The position numbers and the translations under genes were made by a program. A stretch of DNA of 64,000 nucleotides from Aplectana chamaeleonis (Eukaryota; Nematoda; Chromadorea; Rhabditida; Cosmocercidae), in NCBI GenBank assembly GCA_029168955.1, contig JAPDOI010000273.1, positions 124,001 to 188,000 of the forward strand, written 5' to 3'. Under the pieces are notes generated by a model that made no database searches, was not told the DNA's origin, and saw only the letters and a program-made list of their open reading frames with translations. Position 1 is the stretch's first letter. Each line of letters begins with the position of its first letter. This document shows positions 28,145 to 40,600 of the stretch, piece after piece.

Positions 28145-29030
28145 TCCAGGCGCAGATGGTGCCCACCACGACAAGAAAGGTTTTAGTGTATTAGCGGAGG
28201 TTAGGTACCGTAATCGTTGCCATAAAATTAAATGCATTGAGTGTTGGCTGCGGGCGAAACAAGTGATTTGACGGCGACTGAAATTTTCGGACCCTCATGG
28301 TCCTTTTAAAGAGGTTGAGAAACGGGCCGGTTGCTATCCAGGAGTGCACTTGGTTATCGCACTTGGCCGCGCTCGTTTTTCCGTGCGGAAACGCATTTAG
28401 AGAGTATCCTAGACGGGGGGGGGCTCAAGATTCAAGTCAGAAATGAAATGAACCACCGATGTACATATAGTGGAGTCCACCAAGTGTCTCATTTACTTAT
28501 CAATGAGAAGCGGTCGATTGGAGATCAATGAACATGAAACTCATTGCAGCACAACCGCTCTTGCTCAATCGGTATCGAGCGTGTTGGTATGGGATTGATG
28601 CACATCGATCCCCAGCCGACCGCTTCTCATTGATAAGTAAATGAGACACTCTTGATGGACTCCACTATATAACGCTATTAATCGAAGTATTTCTATAGAA
28701 ATTCATTTCTATGAGAAAATCTTTGGTGCCCCCCCCCGTCTAGGATAGTCCCCGCATTTATAACACTAACCTGGGGTTTTCCACCCCCTTCCATAATTAG
28801 GAGAGTCAATGCGGCACGAAAAAATGGGCGTGACCAAGTGCGATGCCAGTGGCCCCACTCCGCTACGATAGCACCTTGCCCCCCCCGCTAAGATAGCACC
28901 AAAATTATCAGTTGCCGTCAAATCAGTGGTATAGTCTGCAAACAACAGCGACTAAGCATTTAATTTCACGGCAAAGATTACGGTACCTACTCTCCGCTAG
29001 CACACTAAAAGCGTTCTTGTCCCACGACGA
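28145..29030. mobile_element. Large foldback element, arms of about 400 bp
   Basis: The left arm (28145-28545) and right arm (28595-29030) mirror each other in order. From outside in, the blocks are GACAAGAA/TTCTTGTC, TTAGGTACCGTAAT and complement, AAATTAAATGC, GTGATTTGACGGC, CGCACTTGG, TCCTAGACGGGGGG and GTGTCTCATTTACTTATCAA. The loop is only about 50 bp. Part of one arm recurs alone at 57230-57355. Confidence 0.85.
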
Positions 29031-30140
29031 GTCACTTGGATCAGGAAGTGTGAATCAGGCTCGAAACAGACGAAACAATCGCACTAACCTGACGCCTACC
29101 CAGGTAACCGAAAATCAGTCCATCCAAAATTTTCACATTCTCTACATCCATGGCATTCGGGCCACGAGTCCACACAGGTCAGCTACAACACTGAACACCA
29201 CCAAGTTTCAACCGCTACCTCCATCTTCATCGAAAATGATGTTCAACGCGTGAAATATAACGCAAAAACGGTGCTTATCCATCTAGTTATCAACGAAGAA
29301 ACAAGGATTTATCTGACCATAACAATATGTACAAAACTTAAACATCACATCTATAACAACTAAACTATAAATAAATAACAAATCCTAAAAGAATGTATAC
29401 TCAACAAGCACCAGAGACTAGACGAAAACCCAGAAGGCCTTAAAACAATTGACCCTTTAGATGATGGGATTCCTATCACTATCAATTGTGCCCTTAACGT
29501 CTGCTAACATTTAGGGATCTCAGAAGCAACGGGTGGAGCCTATGGACTACACACGTGGTTTTAAGGTATTCTTGGGAGATATTGGATTCCTTCTTCATAT
29601 TCGCTTCATTGACCATCCAATCATTATTTTTTTATTGACAAGCCATGTTTTCCTATTGTAGTCGTCGCCTTCATCTCCAACAAAGGCCCTTAGGAAACTG
29701 CCAAACTGCAAAACATTACCGTACACCGCAGCGCATATTAAGAGTAGTCTATAGTCCAACGCCGCGGCTAAATGCGACAACGACAAACTGTTACTTAATC
29801 TTTATACCGTATTCTCTCTCTCGACCCCCTGTAGCAGCTATCATTTTTAGACGTACGGACTGACTAGTATTTGGATTTTTGTGGTCACAGACGCGTAGAG
29901 AAATACCCAAAAACGATCAATAAGTTAAATTCATCATCGCCTCGCCGTGATCCAATAAGTTCGTCTGTAAAGATAGTTTTCGAGGTCCTCTAAATACACA
30001 CTTTCTTCCGGCGAGCCGTGATGAACCAAAACGCACGCGCTCAACAGGTAGGCCTGCGAACTTGCGGAGATAGTGTGCTTAAACCCTCCATATCGAGTAA
30101 TTGGAATGAAAATGTTAATTAAAATACAATATAAAATCTT
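29031..30140. other. Intergenic sequence, no gene recognised
   Basis: Bases 29.0-30.1 kb are AT-rich, with only short open frames. No protein similarity or clear repeat was seen. Confidence 0.5.
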
Positions 30141-30144
30141 TTTC

Positions 30145-30840
30145 AACCCTGAGTTCGGTCTTAATTCTCATGATATTGTTACTTTGAGTTTCCAGCACAC
30201 AGGGAGGTGAGATCAAATTCCAACGTTCTTCAACTAATCCTCAGAGCCCTGCCCAGCAACAGTGAAAGGGTGCTTCTTAATGCTTACAAAACGTATGTTA
30301 GACCGCACCTTGAGTATGGAACTCTAATTTTCAACCCCCACAAGGTCTCGACCACGGGTGCGTTGGAAAAACTCCAAAACAGGTTCACACGCAAGGTGAT
30401 GATCCGGGTCAGGGGTCTCAGCCATAGTGAAATGCCGTGCAGCTTTGCTAGGAATAAGGAGCTACAACTTGAATCGCTGGCCTGCAGAAGGAAAAGGTTC
30501 GATCTATTGATGGTTCATAAGATCTTGTATGGCCTTTTGGGACTCACAGAGGCAGCAGCGTCAAACTTGTCCGCAACAGAGTCAGGAAAAGTTTGAGGCA
30601 CCACTTCTTTGTTAATAGAGCAGGAAGTGAGTTTGAAAAGTTACTCAAAAGAGGCAACCTCCCTACAACTCTTTCCGCGTTCAAACGTAGCTTGGATCAG
30701 TACTTAATGACTGAGGATGATTGAGCCTGTTTCAATTCATATTGCTACTGTATCCGTTTCCTGTTTTTTATATTCAGTGCTTTTCATTTGTTTTCCTATG
30801 TAACTTAATTATGCAGGCATGACCTGTAATAAACAAATAC
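30145..30840 (+). mobile_element. LINE family 2-like 3' fragment
   Basis: It encodes only the RT thumb and C-terminus: LLNAYKTYVRPHLEYGTLIF, ALEKLQNRFTRKVMIR and, after a frameshift, HHFFVNRAGSEFEKLL to the terminal YLMTEDD stop near 30723. It ends in an AATAAACAAATACAAATAC tail. The copy is degraded and 5'-truncated, related to but distinct from 25.73-27.93 kb. Confidence 0.8.
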
Positions 30841-30842
30841 AA

Positions 30843-31105
30843 ATACAAAATCTCAACTGGAGACACTATTTCTTCACCAACAGAACAATTCCAACGTTTG
30901 GAAGCCTCGGTGCGATCGAGGCTGTCCCACGCAACTTCAACTCTTTTAAAAATTTCGTTCACAAAAAACTGGCGGCTAGAAGATTGGCAAGTGATCCGGA
31001 TTAAGTGGTTGGAGATATTCTCTAATCATGACACTGCGTTGTTGAATTGTATCTGTATACCTTCACATGAGCTCTCGCTTGTGCAATAAATAATAACAAT
31101 ATAAT
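30843..31105 (+). mobile_element. Short LINE family 2-like 3' end
   Basis: It encodes NWRHYFFTNRTIPTFGSL and NFNSFKNFVHKKLAARRL up to a stop near 31003. A 3' tail with GCAATAAATAATAACAAT follows. It abuts the preceding fragment directly and ends about 400 bp from the IF-2 stop codon. Confidence 0.75.
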
Positions 31106-31520
31106 GTAGTTCAGAGGCAAAAAAGGCGGCAAACCTTTGTTGCGCCTTTGCAGAGCGGTCCCGTTCGAAATTGTGTATAAACGCCGAAACGCGAGGCCGC
31201 AGCGATACCAAAGTTTTGGACGTAACGCTTACCAGACAAAAATTTTACGAGTTTAGCGATGGATCCGCCTCCATAGAGAGCAACTAAACGGACAACTTAC
31301 ACATCTTGATTTGCTTAAATTATCTTTTTGACCTTGCTTGAACTACTGAGGTTATCCATATTGAAACGCTGCAAAAGTAGGAGTGGCCCGGAGGTTTGCG
31401 TTTGGATACTAAAGACCATTTGATAAATAGGACAATCTTACATGATAGCGGGTCAGAGAATGATGAAGCTCAAGAAACCTAGAACACTTTCACGGGTGAC
31501 CATGGTAATCGTTCAATCAT

Positions 31521-31634
31521 TCAAAAACCGGGCGGATTCCAATCGATTGTTTGAGGCACTTCCTTTTTGCTGTACACTTCAACGGTGTCGTCCTCCTTGA
31601 ACCTTACACTTTTATCCTCCAGCGCAATACCAAC
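31521..31634 (-). CDS. IF-2 terminal exon (end of domain C2)
   Basis: The acceptor is AAATTTTTAG. It encodes [20 protein letters not shown] and closes with TIDWNPPGF and TGA at 31521-31523. In IF-2 this segment finishes the C2 domain, which binds initiator tRNA. Confidence 0.9.
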   Translation of the reverse strand, partial: VGIALEDKSVRFKEDDTVEVYSKKEVPQTIDWNPPGF

Positions 31635-34600
31635 CTAAAAATTTGGTACATGGTCAGCTCGCTTGGAAGAAAAAAAAACACATCAAGAAACGAATACTTA
31701 TAAAACTGAATGCAAAACGCAAACCTCACCTCTGTGTTTGTTTTCGCGGAGCCTACCACCTCTGCTTGCTGCTTCATAGACTCCACTCCTCCCTCATAGA
31801 ACAGTTTTCCTCCACGGAAAAACTTGAAGACGCAATTTCTGAAAATTTCCACTCAGGAAGACAGTGACAAACTGCAAAAGTAAAAACATACCTCTGAAAA
31901 TTTCCCCAATCCACTAACACACCAGCGATAGGCTGCCTCTTACGGTTACGGTCCGAAATAAGGAATTCCTGAAGCAATTGCGTTACATTGCAGTCGACTC
32001 CGCGCACGCAGAAAATCACATTTGAATTTTTATACTGACAAGGGAAGGATCATTTCCAGCCGTGGCCATTGCAAATGATACAAGCCTTTCTATGATCAAT
32101 TCTCGACGAAGAATTCGAATTTTTTCAAAGCAGCTGCAAAACGTTTTCATGAACCAAGTTATATGCGTTTTTATCGCTTCACTCGCAGATGCATCACATC
32201 GGGTAATCTATGAGTCTTTGTCGCCTCCCGAGATACACCAATGTGATTTCTACACCAGAGATGATGATTTTACACCACATTACTACGGGATGATTCCTGG
32301 TGTGGAAATCACATTAATGTATCTCAAGAGGCTGCGAACTCATGGATTACACGTTATGATGCGTCTACAAGTGAAGCGCTAGAAACGCATGTAACTCCGT
32401 TGGTGGATACGTTTCGCAGCTGCAATATAAAAATTCGAATTCTACTTCGAAAATTGATTTTAGAAAGGCCTGTTTTGTTTGGAATGGCCACAGCGTGCAA
32501 TGATCTTTCCCTTGGGGGTCGCACAACCTTGCCGTCTGAGGTAATATCAAGGCTTTCGGCATCAAAATTGCGTCCCCGTAATGCTCTAACAGTCCAAAGA
32601 TGACTCTACATCCGGAAAACATGTGAAGGTACGCATCGGTTACCTATCACTTTGAGACAGATCGTCATGCGACAGCTGCAAAAAGGGTATGACGCGAGCT
32701 TTGCCCTCTCACGTGGTTTGAGATAGAAATTACTTCCCAAACTGAAAACTTCATGAGGCTCTTTCGATGCTATTGATTATTTCAACAAAAACATGCGATC
32801 TTCGATGACCATAAAAACGTACAAGGAGATTACTCTTGCGCATTTTAGTTAACTTTGATGATCTTCGAGGAATCACCAACCGAAGGATTACAATATAATC
32901 TGCACTTAAAGCGCAACCTGAGCGCGTATCACCCTCCAAATCCAGGTTTGGGTTAATTGTCGTGTCGAGCTCACGTTAGGTAGGACTAAAGTTTGTGGCA
33001 ACTAGGGAAAAGCCTTTTTCCACAGGTGCCTTTTTCCATTTCTAAAACGTCAGTCTCATGGTCTGCTTTATTCTTCTAAAGCATAGCCTTTCGAAGAAAG
33101 AGAGCGTTTCTGAAACTCGTTCTTCACAGAGCAAAAGCAATTATACGAATCGGTTCTGACCTTGAGCACGTGTCCCTCCCCAACAAGTTCCATCTCTGTC
33201 AGCATTGGCAGCCTCGACGATAATTCATTCTTCAAGGATTCCACAAGGCGATAAATAACATTATACTGCTCAATCTGAACTCCTTCTTTTTCGGCCTGCT
33301 GACGAATTGCCGAGGGAGACTGGACGTTGAAAAGGTAAATCAATGCTGAAAACTAAGCACTCGCTGCTGGAGAAGATCTGAGGGGCTCTTCAGTAGGGAT
33401 CTCACCTCCAGTCTCTTTCGCAACTTCAACATCCATATTGGTCGGTGGACCAACACCGAAATCAACTAATTGAAGACTGCACTTCTCGCTATCATAGGTG
33501 TCAATAACGTTTAGAATCGCCTCCAATGTTCCCTCCACGTCAGCTCTGAGCTGAAAAAAGAAACATATAAAATGTTCCAACAGATGCATAGTAATGGACA
33601 AAGGACAGGAAAGAACTGTTGTCTCACCAACAATCGGAGTTTGGGAGAACCATCCTCAGTTTCTTTTTCGAGTCTTTTGTCCTTGTGAACAACCCGTCGT
33701 AAAGTGGATCCGTACCGCATTCCCTGAATGAAAGCCTAATCACATCTCTGCTTACACAGAAAATTTCTATACACGAACCCTGTCTAGCAATTTCTGTCTA
33801 TTGGCGAGATACTTCTCGCGCTCTTCAGACCTTCGCTCTTCGATGGCCTCCTGAATCAGGAACGTTTGAAAACTCACAAAGAAATAACAAGAAACAAACA
33901 TCAGAGTATCAAACGCGAGTTTTCGAACGCTGGTTTCCAATTTCTTAAGAAGTAAGCTATGCGGAACACTCTAATACTGACTATGGAGACATATTGAGAC
34001 AGTTAGGCCAATGTGGCACATCCCTGAATGCTTTCGATCAAATCGTCAGCACCCACAACATGGAGGTACACAATTGGATTAGCTCGAGGACACCTCGGAG
34101 CTTAACTTGAAGATTGACTGCTCCTACACTGGACAAACTGGAAGAATATTTTGAGAGTCGTCGCATCACATCAAATGCATTTTCATGCGTGAAAAACACT
34201 TGCTAATGATGTCGTAGTTGTATTCTTGAGAAATAGACCGAGATTTTCAGCTTTATTCTGAACGTTTCCGCTAGATTCAAAGGATCCACCAATTTCAGAC
34301 GAAGACCACCTAGAGCGATCAGCGCTGACGAGGACAGGTCAGAATAGGGTTTTGTGTGCCCTTCATTTCCGAAGAGCTAAGCGCAGCGATACGCTCCTGT
34401 ATACGGAAGGTAGACATCCAGGACGCAGTGCGGCTAATTGAGATCCCTTCCCAGAACCTCAAGGGACAAACAATTCGAAACCGTATGTATGACCGGACCT
34501 GCTTAACGCCGTAGTGAGTTATTTGCCCAGTAGGGAAGGGGATTGCGCTAGCACAGGGGTGGTCTAAATTATCACTTCCCGTAGTGCAGAGAGGAATATG

Positions 34601-37600
34601 AAGGAGAGGCAGGCAGGGCTCTTTGAGTTAGGGTTAAGGAACACGTGAATGATATGAGAAAGTCCAATATGCACTCCTTTGAGGAGGGGGAACACCGAGT
34701 GCGCGTCCATGAAAACAGCTGTTTCCATGTTTCAGTTACGCAACTTGCACGCGAATCAGAGACTGCCGCACGCTGGACCCTGGAGGCGTTTTGGATAGAC
34801 TCCAAAAAAACCCCAAAGATTAATAGAAAAAACAAATGTGTGGCGATCACCCCAGAAATAGCCTTTTTGTAGGTTTCCATCTGCTTATGGACTTGATCAG
34901 CCTTCCGAGGGCTAATGAGGTGGGTGGTCCTATACGGTCCCACTCATTCACCCGCCATCTAAGACCACCTGAGGGTGTCTGGCAGGCTTCAGTCTGCACA
35001 CTAAATGTTAACTAATTCAAATTGTCATACGGTGTCGCTTTTGTCGAATTTCTTGGAAATTGGTCCTTTTGTTCTGAGATGAAGCTTGGACGGCTAGTTT
35101 CCTTATGTATCTTTGGCTTCCGGGCTCTGACGAAGGCGTGATTGTCGACACGTTAGCCGAATAGAGTTGGAAATTTTCGGTCTACTGCTCAAGAATACAA
35201 CTACGATATAATACCATGCCGAGGTTTATGAAAAGTCGAACGAGGAATATACTTCTTAATGAGTTCCTCATCCAAGTATGGAGGCACATGCAGGCCTATT
35301 TTCTTGTCAGAGAACGCTCAACTTAAAGCGAACCAACGCACCCAATCCTTCTCTGCCTTCTCGGCCATCGCCTTCTCAGCACGATACTTCACAGCTCGTT
35401 GCGCACGATCCGTCGACGGCACTTCCAATATCAAATCTCCAGGTGTAGGAATGTCTTCTTTCCATCCAGAAATCTACAAAGATAGAAGTACTCACAAGAG
35501 AAAAACACCTAACTAGGATATGCATTTCCTGGGGTTGTTGCACTCAAGTCGATTTGACTTTTTCTATAGAAGCCACTGGTGGACAATTGGTGAAAGCCCA
35601 ACGATCGAAAGCTTTTTGAAATCTGGTCTCGCATTTTCGCAAAGGAAAACCAACAAACAGTGGAAAACATTCCCATCTTGTGACTTTGCGCTTTTATTCT
35701 CTAACAAACGAGTTTGATGCGTCATATTCAATAAAACGAATAGCTTACGCATCGAACTCGTTGTGTTTGTGCTAACACAAAAGAAATAGATTCCGGAGTT
35801 TATTGTCACCCTGGTTAGTCACAGTCAAGCTCATTTGTCTATACTTCATAGGGATGCTTGCAAGTAAACGAAAAAAAACCAATTACCCGGACAGGATCAC
35901 TTGGTCCAGCCTCCTGTACATGCTGACCATTCTCGTTCGTCATCGTACGTACACGACTCCATGCTCCCCCAGCCACAAGAATAGAATTCTTACGCAATGT
36001 GCCTCGCGTAATCACCACTGTAGACACCTTGCCGATACCTAGAAACAGGGAGTTTAAACAACTGTTCAATTGAAATCTCGTCTCAGCATCATGTTTGAAA
36101 CTGGGCAAATTACATCGAGTAATAATCCAGTACACCGTTTAAAGCTGGATAGGGTTTATACCAGCGAAACTCGAACTTCGAACTTGTTGAGCTGAAGGTG
36201 AACCACAAACCTTGAACAACCGAGGATTCGATCACTACTCCTTCCACAAGCCCTTTGGGGGTGCTTTGTAATCCCATCAAATCGGACTGTATCAAAAGCG
36301 CCTCCTAAAAGAACCCACCACAATTTTTTTCACGAACATTTCTCAAACCAGAATTAGGGTAGGAGCTTAGCGAAAATCGGAACTACCTGTAACGCCGGCA
36401 AATTCTTTGAGTGCAATGCCGAAACTTCAACAGATTGCACATCTCCACCCAGTTCCTCCACAACAACATCATGTTCTAATAGAGCGCGCTTTGCACGCAT
36501 CTGAAACATTAGGTTTGTCAGTCATATAGGTCACAGGCACAGATTTGGAAATGGGCAAATTCTGATTATCCGTTACGTTTTCCTATGCTTCCACATTTTA
36601 TTCTAACGCAAACTACTAAAAATTTCAACAATGTCAGTAACAGCTCAAGCACTCCAGTAAGATTCGTTGTACATTACCATATCTCAACGAGGTTCAGTTT
36701 CATTAAAACTGAAAGTCATAAGAGTTTAAAAAAATGAAAATTAAGGTTCGAATTGAAGAGAATTTTCCGACAATAATGTTACCTTATCCGTTAGCGGCAT
36801 AAGCTAGAACTGTTTCTGCTGCTTTTTGACTAAGGGGTCCTTTATACTTCCGCCGCCGCGCGGCGCGGCACACTGCATTTCTGCAAAATTGGTCACGCGG
36901 CGCGGCACGATCGATATTATAGAATCGCACTTCGCCGCGCCGCTCGGCGGCAGAAGTGTAAACGACCCCTTGAACAGAAATCAAAACAAAACCCATAATA
37001 AGAAGCTGATTTTCCTCGTCTCAGATTTAAACCTATAAGGTTTAAAAAGCAAGTGACAGGGAACAATCGGGAAATGCTGTAGAAAATTTTATAGGGAAAA
37101 GCACAAATAATACCCGCTCCATGCGCACAGATCAGCCTCTCGGTAAGTTGCGGGCAGCTTACCCTCGTTGTTGTAAAACCTTCCCCAGATTCGGGAAAGC
37201 GGTTCAAAACTGCGCAAAAATCTAGTGTTTGGGAAAGCTTTCACAAATTCTCACAGTTTCGAAGGATAAGGTATAACTTCGTCCGGGTTAAATTTTACAA
37301 CGGTATCAAACTGAAGCGGGCTGCCCGGCAAAGGCTCGGGAAATCTGATCTGCGATTGCAGATAATGCTCTCTGACCGATTTGCTGTATAATTCCGTGAA
37401 AAAAGTCGTCTTTACTTTCGTTCTGCCCAAGTAAACCGCCATTCTCACTGGTTACTAGTAACATTCAATTCTTAAAAATTGACCAAACTATACGCTGTTC
37501 TGAAGGAATCCGCCAATAGGAAACCTAGAGAAACAAAAACCTTCTCTATGGGTCTCTGCCGTGTAGATCCACCTCCCACGATGGTTCCGGAGAGACGCAT

Positions 37601-40600
37601 AGTGAACGCTTCTGCCATGTTGAGCTCTTCGTCAGCAGACTCGATTGGGAATGAGCAAAAAATCACTGTTTGTAACTACACTAAGCAGCTGTTTTTTGTG
37701 AGCCTATTGAACACACACACAAATACAAAAAATCGATCATCCGACAAAGGGAATTATGAAGCCCATTAGAGAGACGTCGATTAGGACGCCGTTCGCAGAT
37801 GCTCCTCGTAAAGTCGATGCACAGAGATGGGCCGACTGCAACATGGAAAGGCTTCGTCTTCTGCGTGGGGCCAGTTTGTTCGAGGACATCTGGAGAAGGC
37901 GGCTGTGAACTATCTTAGAAGCGGTACCGCCTCGGGTTTGCGAGTCCTAGTCTCAACTCGGCAGGCGAGCCAGACGCATGCTCTGACTGTGGTGCTCCCG
38001 AACACGACACGGCGCACTTGTTCATGTGCCAGAAGAGACCTAACTTCTTAACCACAATGAACCGTTGGACGAATTCTGTGAAGGCCACCCTGTTCCACAA
38101 CCTATGACAAAAACCACTTTGAGGCTGCAGAAGAAGAAGAACAACTAGAAAACAAGTCGCTATCAAAAAGAGATAAAGAAAAAAGCGTGAGAGAATAGCA
38201 CCAAATCTGATTAATGGAGTTAAAGGAGCAGGACAAAACAGAAAAATGAACAACCTATTCTATTTTGGAGTGAAACCTGCTCAGTTCTTCGCGTGCGTGT
38301 GCGCAGATGTAAGAGGAAGCGGGAGAGTGGGATGATAAGCAATGTAAACACGTACACGATCACGGCAGAAATTACTACATTTCGCAGCAAAATAGAGCGT
38401 GCGTGCTGCTTTGAAAAAAAAACAATAGATACCCTCAATCTATAGTATCCCTTCAATCAGAGACGCGAAAAGCTCAGTGAGTCAGAAAAACAATTAGGTT
38501 GAAGTGTTAATACAGTACTTGGCTCCCTGGTGCTACGCAACCTCACAAAAATTGCCTTGGCCATAATTGCGAACACCAGAATGCCTCCGTCTCCAGCGCA
38601 TGAGAACACTCGAGATCACAAAGAAAAGGAAGCCATAAAGCCTATTCAAGGAGCAGTACACACTCGAGTTTGCCAATCCTAGTCTGAACTCGGTAGGCGA
38701 GAAGGATGTATCCTCGCTTCGCTGTGGTCACTCAACGTAGCCCATGCCTCACGCCAACACAATTGACAGTAGCAAATCCGACGTATGCCTGGACTGCGGT
38801 AGTCAGGGCCACAACGCCGTGCAATGATTTCACTGTCCGATGAGACAGAAAACGCTGACTACGACGGATCCGTGAACAATCCAAAGATGTTCTCCCAGTT
38901 CTCGAACCTATGAGGCACCCATATCGTGGCTGCCAAAACGAAGAAGAGAAGCAGACAAAAGAAATAAAACTAACCGGATCCGCAGTAGGTTTGTCACATT
39001 TATTGATAGCAACAACTATGGGAACACCAGCAGATTGGGCAAACCTGCAGAACATGATGTAAGGACTCAAAATTTTGAAAAATTCGAAAAACGTTCAAAA
39101 TACAATTCACTTGATGCTCTGCACGGTCTGCTCCTTTACACCATCATCTGCTGCCACAACAAGAACGACAATATCAGCTCCCTTCGCCCCTCTCGCTCGC
39201 ATCGCAGCAAACGCAGCATGACCGGGCGTATCGAGGAACGTCACTTTCCTACCTTTGAGCTTCACTACAAAAAAACTCTTTTCAATAGCAAAATTGGAAA
39301 GGAAGAAAAATTGTCTGTTAAACCTACTACTGACCGGAGAAAGCTCCAATATGCTGCGTGATTCCACCAAATTCCCCAGCCACGATATTACTGCTGCGCA
39401 GTGCATCCAGGAGTGTGGTTTTACCATGATCAACGTGACCCATAATGGTTACCACAGGTGGCCTCTTAACACAATCTGACGGATCAGGAGGGGGTCTGCA
39501 AACTCGTAGCTCTCATTATACGATCTTAGAGACAAACGACCAACAAATCAATAACTGAGAAGGTAACTTTCTACTGTCTCTCAAATAATAACGGGCTTAA
39601 AAGGCGCACAGCCAGTTCGGTCATTATCGGGACAACATTGCGGTCCGATGATGCGGACAACCTCTGTTGCAGCACGTAGCATGACGCTAATCGTGCCGGG
39701 ACCACATGGTCCCAGCGCGATTGCACGTGGTTCCAGGACGATTGTTTTAGTGCTGCGTGCTACAACAATGGTTGTCCGGAATTTCGCTCCGATAGAGACA
39801 GTAGCTAAAGCCCCCATCCCATAGAAAGCACTGTTAGCCTTTCGCTGATGGTCCCAAAAAATGACCTCGGGCAACACTCTGTAGGATTTTTGACCACACG
39901 GGATCACCTTCCCCCCATATGGCTCACGATTAGGCAAGTTTCGTAGTCTCGACCTGTAGCGAAGATGATGTCCTTAATGCGGACTGTGGCAGATGAGCCC
40001 TTACTGCTACACACCATGCCATAAACCGTATACCGGATGTCGGTCGGGAGGCGTTCCCACCAGCCCGCTCATGGTTAGGGCTAGAGCTTTTGGAACATCA
40101 CGACGCGCTCGTAGAGTGAAAATGCGGGTGCGGCAGAAGTTCTGCCTCTGCAGCACGTGCTCTGGCGGAACAGAAGTTTGAAGGGGCGAGGCATTTGAGT
40201 TCAAAACAGACTGCTCCAAATCAACACCACAAACTCGCTAGGAGAAAGACTGACGTGGGAGAGTCACGAAAAAAAAAACTGACTGCGGTAGGACGTCGTC
40301 CGTTTGAGTATCCTCCTTCTTACGAGGTCGAAGAGCAAGGTGAGGCTTGCACTTGAATAGGGCAACTGCCTAGGTGAATTCCCATGAGCCGCGAAGTGTT
40401 CCAAGGATCGGTCCTATGCAGGAAAATCACAGACCTTAAGCACATACTCCTGATCTAACGGCTTGTCCTCTGCTATTACATCCAGCATGTGTTTATCCAT
40501 CTCTAGCAATAACTCAGCGACAGTGTCAAAATCCGTGCCTAATGCCTCAGCCAGTTCCCTAGAACGAGAATTAATGAACACTCCATCTTAAATGGTAATG

